Source: Candidatus Hydrogenedentota bacterium
Lineage (GTDB): Bacteria > Hydrogenedentota > Hydrogenedentia > Hydrogenedentales > JAEUWI01
Assembly: GCA_024280935.1 (NCBI GenBank)
Contig: JAJRPE010000280.1
Location: 1-37,221, forward strand
Direction of reading: 5' to 3'
DNA length: 37,221 nucleotides
This document shows positions 31,404 through 37,221 of the stretch, piece by piece (within the stretch, counting starts at the first letter, position 1; each line of letters begins with the position of its first letter). Made by a program: the position numbers and the translations under genes. A model generated the notes under the pieces. The model was given only the letters and a program-made list of their open reading frames with translations. It was not told where the DNA came from and made no database searches.

Positions 31404-32783
31404 GTGTTTTTGCTTCGGGCAAGAAAAGTCGCCCTCCTGCACTTCGCTTGTTTATTCGTATCAAGGAAATATCGGAGAATTACTATCCCCGCTAATCGAA
31501 AAATAGCGCTGCTGCTTTCGCTTATTTTGCTAACAGCAAACAGCACCACGTTCGCGAATGAACCCGCTCTCTCCGATGCTGAAGCGCGTATCGATGCCGC
31601 GTTCACAAAGCATTTCCAGTATTTCGAATCCGAGATGTACCGGCGGCTCCGCAAAGACGAGGACGGCAACAACGACACCTACGTGTTGTACGACGTTCAG
31701 ATGCATATGCAAAACGCGGCCATCTATGCCGATGAGCAGGGCGATCAAAAAATGCTGGGGAGGCTTCTGGCGTTGTGTTTGATCCCCTTTGAGCCACCGC
31801 ATATGACCGACGGGAAATGGCTCAACAACACCCACAACCTTATCGGTGTCGAAGTCGAGCTGTGCATTGCGCAATATTTCAGCCTGCTCACGCGTGTCCT
31901 CTCTGCCTGTGAGCGCCATGGTATCGAAAGCAATTTTTCGGATAAAAACATTCAAATCGTCGTAAGCCATATCGATCAATGGCTTGCGAAACCGGTCAAT
32001 CGAAACCGGGTCGGTGATCGGCATTTATTCTTTGTGCAATCGGCGTTGCAATTCTATGACTACATGAAAAACGCAGGAAAATCGATTGCGACTATCGGTG
32101 CCTGGAAACGGTACGTACAAGCGTACATGGCGGAAAGCATCGCACCCAAATGGGAAGTCGCCACACACCGCCATGAGGGCAGGGACTATGCCTGCTGGAT
32201 GCTGGACAGGACCGGCTGGGCAAGCTATCGCGACTACGGTTACGCAGGCTACGGCAGCGAAATAACGAAGACAAGCTCCGACACGGATCCCAACGCCATG
32301 TTTCGGGCAGACGGCACCATCAAACAGCCTAAAAAGAGGGTGTCCAAGGTGGGCACCGACATTTCTCATGCAAGGCGCTTCAACTGGTTCTTTGAAACGG
32401 TCAAACGATTTGGCACGGCCTTTGATGTTTCCATCCCCGAGGAAGCCCTGGAGGGTTGGGCGAACAACCTCGCCTTCCGCGTGGCACGAGGAACGCTGGA
32501 CGCCCCGCACTTCACGGTTTTCTCCGACGGCGTAGACGGCTGGTATCGGGTCGGCTACGGAGGCCGAAAAAGCTATGGCTATACCCTGGGCGGCATGGAC
32601 ATACATTTCGTGGCGAGTTCCTATGGACTCTTTGGTGTCTATAACCCAAGGATTTACGAATGGATGAAGGCGTGGGCAAACAAGAATAAAAAGGCGCTTG
32701 CGGGGTACCATGGCGGCTATGCGCTGGATTATAACGTGTCACAGGCGATCAATATTAAAAAGCCGCTGAAGGGTGTTGATTGA
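31404..32783 (+). CDS. Secreted protein of unknown function
   Basis: I do not recognise this protein. The open frame (459 codons from a GTG at 31404) contains a signal peptide-like segment (NRKIALLLSLILLTANSTTF, then ANE) at about residues 31-53. The first 30 residues are therefore probably not translated. No ATG or GTG lies between; a GGAG at 31476 followed by ATT/ATC codons is the best alternative, so the start is unsettled. The mature part is rich in aromatic residues and helices with recurring short-loop patterns (TDGKWLNNTHNLIGVEVELC, DGVDGWYRVGYGGRKSYGYT), reminiscent of alpha-toroid carbohydrate-active enzymes, but no catalytic motif is certain. Convergent with the next gene. Confidence 0.7.
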   Translation: MFLLRARKVALLHFACLFVSRKYRRITIPANRKIALLLSLILLTANSTTFANEPALSDAEARIDAAFTKHFQYFESEMYRRLRKDEDGNNDTYVLYDVQMHMQNAAIYADEQGDQKMLGRLLALCLIPFEPPHMTDGKWLNNTHNLIGVEVELCIAQYFSLLTRVLSACERHGIESNFSDKNIQIVVSHIDQWLAKPVNRNRVGDRHLFFVQSALQFYDYMKNAGKSIATIGAWKRYVQAYMAESIAPKWEVATHRHEGRDYACWMLDRTGWASYRDYGYAGYGSEITKTSSDTDPNAMFRADGTIKQPKKRVSKVGTDISHARRFNWFFETVKRFGTAFDVSIPEEALEGWANNLAFRVARGTLDAPHFTVFSDGVDGWYRVGYGGRKSYGYTLGGMDIHFVASSYGLFGVYNPRIYEWMKAWANKNKKALAGYHGGYALDYNVSQAINIKKPLKGVD

Positions 32784-32851
32784 ATTCCATGGGACAAGCT
32801 ACCCGCGTGTGGACACAACGTTGCCGTCCCCTGTGGAGCAGCGTTTCCTGG

Positions 32852-33769
32852 CTATAGCTTTCTGTCGCCCACTTCCTCAATCCACTGACGGGTCCAGTTC
32901 ACCGATTCGAATCCAAGATCCATAGTGGTGTTCCCCAGAAAGATCATGCCCTCGATCTTGCCTTCCTGAAGCCAGCGCAATCCCGTCTCACACTGATGCT
33001 TCATCCAGGAAACAGGAACTCCCTGCTTCTTCCCGTAATCGACGAAATAACAGCCCAGCAACTTCTTCGCGTGCGGGGCCACCGCATCAACCTTTTTCAG
33101 GTTCGACTCCAGATTCGCCAAATCCTCCGAATTACTTGTCCAAAGCGTAACGACATCAATCATGGCCAGGTAGTCCAAAATCGGAAGATCAAGCTGGCGC
33201 CCATAGACCGTTGCGAAGATGTCGAAATTCTCATTGACTCGCTTGAGTCGGCTGCGGATTCCGCCCAGTTCTTCAATCGTCAACTTCGCACGGTGCCCCT
33301 CTTTTTCGCCAGTGAAGAAATCATCCAGCATGATGCCCGTGAAATTAGGTGCCGTCTCGGCAATCTTGAGGACTTCCTCAGTCTCTTTGGGCGAGTAAAA
33401 TCCGCCGGAACCGACAACCGACCAGACAACACGCTTCAGCGGGCGCAGGGCCACCATGTACTGGGCCAGTGGTGGCTCCAGCCGCCCGTAGGGCGCTTCG
33501 CTCTCACTGGACTGCACCATGAAAATATTTGGCACCCCAAGGCAAAAAGCACCTTCAGCCGGTGTCATCACCGAACGACGACCCATGTGGGGATAGTCAC
33601 TATTGGCAGCGCACGTGAAAATCCAGAGCCGATCCCGCACGGTTTCGCTTTCTTTTGATGGTGTCTCAGCGAGTGTCCCCCGTGCCAGACCAACGCCCGC
33701 CAGCCCGGCCAAGCCCGATTGCATCCATCCCCGACGGGTTATTCTCGGAAGTGCCAATCGTGTTGCCAT
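32852..33769 (-). CDS. Tat-exported protein of unknown function, possibly TIM-barrel
   Basis: The ATG at 33769 has AGGAGG seven bases upstream and gives 305 residues. The N-terminus is a twin-arginine signal (ITRRGWMQSGLAGLAGVGLA). The mature part shows alternating strands and helices with GIMLDDFFTGEKEG near residue 150 and DVVTLWTSNSEDL later, compatible with a TIM barrel whose acidic pair lies at a strand end. I cannot name the family. It is the last gene of the divIVA-lolA-sialidase-maf run, 73 bp after maf, and may share its transcript. Confidence 0.8.
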   Translation of the reverse strand: MATRLALPRITRRGWMQSGLAGLAGVGLARGTLAETPSKESETVRDRLWIFTCAANSDYPHMGRRSVMTPAEGAFCLGVPNIFMVQSSESEAPYGRLEPPLAQYMVALRPLKRVVWSVVGSGGFYSPKETEEVLKIAETAPNFTGIMLDDFFTGEKEGHRAKLTIEELGGIRSRLKRVNENFDIFATVYGRQLDLPILDYLAMIDVVTLWTSNSEDLANLESNLKKVDAVAPHAKKLLGCYFVDYGKKQGVPVSWMKHQCETGLRWLQEGKIEGMIFLGNTTMDLGFESVNWTRQWIEEVGDRKL

Positions 33770-33842
33770 AACAATCCTCCTATGCCCCACTGGGCTAAAC
33801 AATACACAGGCGGGACGCCTATGCCACCCTCCCCGTCAAACT

Positions 33843-34451
33843 TCAAAGAAATACGGCCCCTTCTTTGTCCATGAGGTCGAAAAGCTGCACATCCAGCGTA
33901 CGCAGCAGGGCATCAAGTCGCACCATGGGAAGGCCCAGCACGTTCTGGTAGCAACCGCGATAGCTTGCCACAATCAGGCTTCCCGGACCATCCACCGTGT
34001 AGGCCCCGGCACGATCCAGCGGATGAACGATTGCCACGAAACGCTCAATCTCATCGTCTGACAGGTCCTTGAAGGTCACATCCGTCGTTTCGCTGGCTTC
34101 GGCGCACTGGCCGGTCCCGGTGTGGCAGGCGGCGATTCCCGTGAGTACCTGATGGGTATTGCCCGAGAGCAGACGGAGCATACGGCGGGCATCATCGAGA
34201 TCCTTCGGCTTCGGCAAGACGTGCTCTTCGTAAAATACGAGGGTGTCGGCGGCAATTATTATTGCGGGATCGGTTTGTCGATCCGCCACGTCGTCCCGCT
34301 TGATGACCGCGTTGCCCACCACCACCTCGGCGGGGGTATCACCCTCGTTGGGCTCGTCGGCATCGCTGGTCTGCACGCTAAAGGGCACCCCCAGCGCAGC
34401 GAGCAGGCTCTTGCGGCGTGGCGAGCCAGAGGCGAGAATAATAGGAGTCAT
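33843..34451 (-). CDS. maf: Maf-family nucleoside triphosphate pyrophosphatase
   Basis: The protein has 202 residues from the ATG at 34451, which overlaps the preceding stop as ATGA. The Maf signature ILASGSPRRKSLLAALG begins at residue 4, with AADTLVFYEEHVLPKPKDLD, LSGNTHQVLTG and DRAGAYTVDGPGSLIV then NVLGLPMVRL. Maf proteins hydrolyse dTTP/UTP or modified nucleotides and are tied to septum control. Upstream in-frame codons (to 34646) lie wholly within the sialidase gene and are not counted. In the ancestral order it probably followed lolA directly. Confidence 0.93.
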   Translation of the reverse strand: MTPIILASGSPRRKSLLAALGVPFSVQTSDADEPNEGDTPAEVVVGNAVIKRDDVADRQTDPAIIIAADTLVFYEEHVLPKPKDLDDARRMLRLLSGNTHQVLTGIAACHTGTGQCAEASETTDVTFKDLSDDEIERFVAIVHPLDRAGAYTVDGPGSLIVASYRGCYQNVLGLPMVRLDALLRTLDVQLFDLMDKEGAVFL

Positions 34452-34468
34452 GGCGCGGGGAGAACCTC
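34447..34468. repeat. Duplicated lolA-maf junction, copy at maf
   Basis: GAGGTTCTCCCCGCGCCATG plus AC (minus strand) matches 35696-35717 at 21 of 22 positions. Each copy encodes the C-terminal EVLPAP-stop of the gene before it and the overlapping ATGA of the next. The two copies flank the sialidase gene as direct repeats. Confidence 0.7.
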
Positions 34469-35626
34469 CAACAGGCCACCGTCCACATAGGTTTTGTGAT
34501 AACCCGGAAGGGCTGGATCGTGGGCGTAGAAAACAATATAGAGCGAATTTTCGCCCATGGGAAGCATCGCTTGCGAACCACCCGTCGCGGAATTGGCGGG
34601 CATCCCCTTCGTGCGCGAATAATAGGGATGGCCCCGGTATGTCCAATTGATACCGTCGCTGCTCGTAAACAGGGAGGTGGTTCGGCGCATGACGTTGGAA
34701 TCTCTAAGCCCACACGCCATAACAAATTGGCCCGAGGGCAGCATGTTTATCACGGGGTAAATGCCCGCGATGGATGTTTCCACCGGCTTCGTCCACGTCA
34801 CGCCCTGATCCTCGGACTGGCACATCCACATGTTGTTCTGCTTGTAGTCCGCCCCGGTGTGGACATCCACGCGTGCATAGGCGATTATCACCCCATCTTC
34901 CCGAACCGCAAAAGCTTCTTCATTGAAGCCCTGCCTCACTTCTTCGGTCGAGGGGGGATCGTCGAAGACGACTTCGAGGGGACCCCAATTCGCGCCGCCG
35001 TCCAAACTGCGAAAGAAGCCGGCACCATATTGATAGCCGGGATGTTCCCGTGGTCGGCTCGTGTAGCAATACGCGGGTATAATCAGGTCACCATTCTTCA
35101 GCGAATAGATGGCCCCCGACACGGACGTCAGGCTTTCGGGTGCCGTATCCAAAAAACCGACCGATGCAAAGGACGCGCCGTTATCCTGGCTGACCTTCAA
35201 TTCGATGGTGGTTTCACGATATCCGAAAACACTTTCCCGGCTTGAATTACTATGGGCAATACGAAGGAGCAGCATCAATAACTCCCCATTGGGCAGGGAG
35301 ACAAGTCCAGCCGCTATCCCTTCCTTAGGGTTCTGCGGCGCTATCACCATATAGGGTGGTGCCCACGTCTTTCCCTGGTCTTTTGAGCGGACGAAATAAC
35401 ATTTCGAACCCGCAGCGGAATCACCTTTGTCGCCAAAGGTCGTGATCAGATCGCCGGCGTTGCATTGAACCAATCCCCCCGGTGACAAGGCATCAACGAT
35501 TTGATCATTGACCGGCCCGTAGCGCAGCACCTTTAAGGGCGCGCCAGCGGAACCCGCCCAGGAAGCGGAGCAGACACCCAATAGCGATAGCACTACGATA
35601 AAAAATGTTTTCATAAGGACTTTCAT
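34448..35626 (-). CDS. Secreted sialidase/BNR-repeat family protein
   Basis: The 392-residue protein has a signal peptide (MKTFFIVVLSLLGVCSASWA after a short leader) and a six-bladed propeller-like body. Asp-box motifs are seen at SKDQGKTW, SLDGGANW, SEDQGVTW and SSDGINW. From family knowledge, exo-alpha-sialidases and relatives in this fold cleave terminal sialic acids or other sugars; many PVC-type homologues are uncharacterised. The Arg triad was not identified with certainty, so the activity is open. No good ribosome site precedes either ATG (35626 or 35614). The gene ends EVLPAP and overlaps maf (ATGA). It appears to be inserted in a lolA-maf unit. Confidence 0.85.
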   Translation of the reverse strand: MKVLMKTFFIVVLSLLGVCSASWAGSAGAPLKVLRYGPVNDQIVDALSPGGLVQCNAGDLITTFGDKGDSAAGSKCYFVRSKDQGKTWAPPYMVIAPQNPKEGIAAGLVSLPNGELLMLLLRIAHSNSSRESVFGYRETTIELKVSQDNGASFASVGFLDTAPESLTSVSGAIYSLKNGDLIIPAYCYTSRPREHPGYQYGAGFFRSLDGGANWGPLEVVFDDPPSTEEVRQGFNEEAFAVREDGVIIAYARVDVHTGADYKQNNMWMCQSEDQGVTWTKPVETSIAGIYPVINMLPSGQFVMACGLRDSNVMRRTTSLFTSSDGINWTYRGHPYYSRTKGMPANSATGGSQAMLPMGENSLYIVFYAHDPALPGYHKTYVDGGLLEVLPAP

Positions 35627-35631
35627 TGCAG

Positions 35632-35700
35632 TCAGCTGTGTGTGGAATTACTATCCACAAACAGACCATTGCCGTGTGGCGAATCGACGGCGAGGGTCAT
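35632..35700 (-). pseudogene. Vestigial 5' fragment of maf
   Basis: Directly at the lolA stop an overlapping ATGA opens a 22-codon frame (MTLAVDSPHGNGLFVDSNST-HS). Its DNA resembles the start of maf: after ATGAC and a 9-base gap, about 23 of 33 positions agree (CTCGCC, TCGCCAC and GCAA blocks). It is best read as a decayed duplicate of the maf 5' end left when the sialidase gene was inserted; translation through coupling is possible but a function is not expected. Confidence 0.5.
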
Positions 35701-35717
35701 GGCGCGGGAAGAACCTC
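35696..35717. repeat. Duplicated lolA-maf junction, copy at lolA
   Basis: This is the partner of 34447-34468. The minus strand reads GAGGTTCTTCCCGCGCCATG plus AC, with one difference from the other copy. It carries the lolA stop and the start of the vestigial maf fragment. Confidence 0.7.
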
Positions 35718-36488
35718 GACGGTCACGGACTCCTCGGGCGCTACTTCGCCATTGTCTGACCCGTCCGATTCGACTGAACTGCCCAAACTCTCGGGCACGG
35801 TCAACGCCGCAGGTGGCACAAGCAAGCCACCGGCGGGCACGGAACGAACCGTCACGTCGCCATTTTCGATAATCCGTGTCTCTGCGGGAATACGCAACTG
35901 GGTGAACGACGGGGCCACGGGCTGGTTTATTTTGTAGTTGGAAAATTCGGTAACCATATTGGCATCGTCGTCCAACTTGATTTGTATGCGGAAGGGCAAA
36001 TAGTCGGCATCTCGAAGATAAATCATCACCTCCTGAAAAGGCGCGTTGTCCCTGTCCTTCTTGGGCCGTATGATGATTCCATCCTTCCCCTGATCGTTAT
36101 CAACCGAAAAAAGACGCACATCATAGGCCTCACGCAAGGCCGTCGTATCACTGTCGAATCCCAGAAAAAAGATGCTGGCCTCGGGACTGTCGTCAATATC
36201 ATAGATTTGAAGTTGCTCCTCCAGGGGATCAAATTCGTAAACCCGTCGATCATCGACCATGAGTGTGGGCTCGTCGCCTTCGTAGCGAAAAATAATGCGG
36301 CGCGGCTTCCCAAAGAGCACCCGCCCCCGGCGCAGATTTACTTCGCCAAACTCAAAGGTACGCTCTTCGATGTCGGCTTCAAGCAGTTGAATGCCCGTCC
36401 GCTTTTCGGAGAATTCTTTGAAGAAGGTATCAAAGTCGTCCGGTGGCGCTAAGGAACCGGCCACCCACAGCAATATCACGGCACTCAT
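35697..36488 (-). CDS. LolA-like outer membrane lipoprotein carrier
   Basis: The protein has 263 residues, with a short signal peptide (MSAVILLWVAGSLA). The half-barrel pattern of LolA is visible: KEFSEKRTGIQLLEADIEER, then GRVLFGKPRRIIFRYEGDEP, LMVDDRRVYEFDPLEEQLQI and EVMIYLRDADYLPFRIQI. LolA ferries lipoproteins across the periplasm to the outer membrane; LolA-like proteins may carry other lipids. The C-terminal 50 residues are an acidic, Pro/Ser-rich extension not normal for LolA. The start overlaps the divIVA stop by four bases (ATGA). No lolB, lolC or lolD lies in the window. Confidence 0.82.
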   Translation of the reverse strand: MSAVILLWVAGSLAPPDDFDTFFKEFSEKRTGIQLLEADIEERTFEFGEVNLRRGRVLFGKPRRIIFRYEGDEPTLMVDDRRVYEFDPLEEQLQIYDIDDSPEASIFFLGFDSDTTALREAYDVRLFSVDNDQGKDGIIIRPKKDRDNAPFQEVMIYLRDADYLPFRIQIKLDDDANMVTEFSNYKINQPVAPSFTQLRIPAETRIIENGDVTVRSVPAGGLLVPPAALTVPESLGSSVESDGSDNGEVAPEESVTVEVLPAP

Positions 36489-37078
36489 GATTTCTCATCC
36501 TCATTGCTTTGCTCGTCAGGCACTACCGTTGCCTCCTCCGGTGCCACGGAACCCTGGGCATCCGGCATAAACTCCACAGACGCGCCGTCGTCCCCCCCAT
36601 CGTCACGGAGCAGCGCCAGGTGAATGTCCAACACGGCCCGAAGATCCGCCTTGAGCCGTGTACGCTCAGCACGCAGCACCGCTATTTCTTCCCGAAGCTC
36701 ATCCGGTATAACCGCACTCTTGGCCTTGGCCGCGTCCCGATGTACACGAGCCTCCTCCACGATTACATCGGCTTCCCGCTTCGCCTGGGCCAGGGTAGTT
36801 TCGCTGAGCTTCTGGGCACCCGCCAGCGCCGCAGTGAGGGACTTCTCCATCTCGCGGTAGTCATCAACCTGGAAACGAAGTTCGTCTTCGCTTTTCCGAA
36901 GCGCTGTTACTTCGCGCTGAAGCACCTCAAAGGCATCGGCTACCCGCGCCAAAAAACCGTTCACACGCTGCTTGTCATAGCCGCGAAATACGGTCTTGAA
37001 GTCCGCGCTGTACAAGTCGCTGACGGTAAGGTCCGGCGTATCGCCAAGCACCTCTTCCATTACCTTGTTCTTTTCCAT
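36485..37078 (-). CDS. DivIVA-domain coiled-coil protein
   Basis: The 197-residue protein begins with the DivIVA-type membrane-binding pattern (SADFKTVFRGYDKQRVNGFL at about 24-43), followed by a long coiled coil (about 44-160) and an acidic tail. DivIVA proteins mark curved membrane at poles and septa and recruit partners; DivIVA-like proteins also occur in several Gram-negative phyla. GGAAG precedes the ATG at 37078. It is the first gene of the run with lolA, the sialidase and maf (itself a septum-linked family), which suggests an envelope or division role. Its upstream region is taken up by an R1 element, and no promoter could be chosen. Confidence 0.88.
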   Translation of the reverse strand: MEKNKVMEEVLGDTPDLTVSDLYSADFKTVFRGYDKQRVNGFLARVADAFEVLQREVTALRKSEDELRFQVDDYREMEKSLTAALAGAQKLSETTLAQAKREADVIVEEARVHRDAAKAKSAVIPDELREEIAVLRAERTRLKADLRAVLDIHLALLRDDGGDDGASVEFMPDAQGSVAPEEATVVPDEQSNEDEKS

Positions 37079-37096
37079 ATTACTTCCAATGAGTCA

Positions 37097-37221
37097 GGGA
37101 CTGACGCGCCCCGAACAATGCGGTGTATCTTTGTTTGCTCGGACCCTCAAGAGTCCTATCAACCCAACGAAAAACACCTTAAACGGGCGTGGCTGTCCCG
37201 TAGTTGGGGGCAGCACCGCCG
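37097..37221. mobile_element. R1 palindromic element, copy C, cut by the window end
   Basis: The left end GGGACTGACGCG (37097-37108) and the following CCCCGAACAA match copy A, as does ACGGGCGTGGCTGTCCCGTA before the window ends. The distance from the end to the central stem is 91 bp, identical to copy A. The right half is outside the window. It begins 19 bp upstream of the divIVA start codon. Confidence 0.7.

Noticed and set aside
1-37221. tRNA, rRNA, tmRNA genes, prophage or toxin-antitoxin and defence genes
   Set aside because: None recognised on either strand; the unusual content is in the repeats rather than in a defence or phage module.

Overview
The window reads as a chromosomal segment of a Gram-negative, flagellated bacterium with an outer membrane. 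It carries lipid A genes (lpxA, lpxB), a LolA-like carrier, type II secretion pseudopilins and a flagellar export operon. Tat-exported Gfo/Idh/MocA and TIM-barrel-like proteins, a sialidase-like secreted protein and a DivIVA-domain protein, together with dense palindromic repeats, resemble genomes of the PVC/Hydrogenedentota neighbourhood. That placement is an inference from gene style only; no rRNA or tRNA gene was seen to test it.

Layout. 1-536: 5' part of a MATE exporter (minus). 957-2195: Tat-exported Gfo/Idh/MocA oxidoreductase (minus). 2695-4113: membrane protein with a beta-propeller-like tail. 4908-5426: small regulator with a degenerate receiver and a Fis-type HTH. 5810-9596 (minus): a pseudopilus operon in the order gspI-gspJ-gspK-gspF behind a good sigma-70 promoter. 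9882-11711 (minus): FHA-GAF-AAA+-Fis sigma-54 activator. 12446-18882 (plus): lpxA, a Gfo/Idh dehydrogenase (GnnA candidate), lpxB and polA, the last three overlapping head to tail. 19165-20673: rho with its own intrinsic terminator. 20731-22323 (minus): a cytidylyltransferase-like and CDP-alcohol phosphatidyltransferase pair, probably for a lipid head group. 22626-23015: a Rid-family protein. 23522-30009 (minus): fliQ-fliR-flhB-flhA-flhF-flhG, a tightly packed flagellar export and placement operon with a promoter at 30080-30108. 30569-31294: ubiE/menG methyltransferase. 31404-32783: secreted protein of unknown function. 32852-37078 (minus): divIVA-lolA-sialidase-maf-Tat protein, with ATGA overlaps.

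The most unusual content is in the repeats. At least four interspersed palindromic families occupy almost every long intergenic gap. R1 (637, 5449, 37097) is about 240 bp with 12-bp terminal inverted repeats and a central hairpin that covaries between copies. R2 (2318, 13427, 30244) is 189-195 bp of paired inverted units; the first copy sits inside a 270-bp IS66-like miniature element with a near-perfect target duplication. R3 (4190, 23076) is about 390-400 bp. R4 (4639 array, 15361, 18907) is typically 84 bp. One 84-bp R4 copy lies in frame inside lpxB and is translated as part of the enzyme, comparable to Rickettsia palindromic elements.

Other points of interest are a histone-H1-like Lys/Ala tail on GspF, an altered FlhB autocleavage motif (NPVR instead of NPTH), an 11-bp tandem repeat plus C9 tract at the start of the cytidylyltransferase gene (possible phase variation), and a duplicated lolA-maf junction flanking the sialidase gene with a decayed maf 5' fragment.
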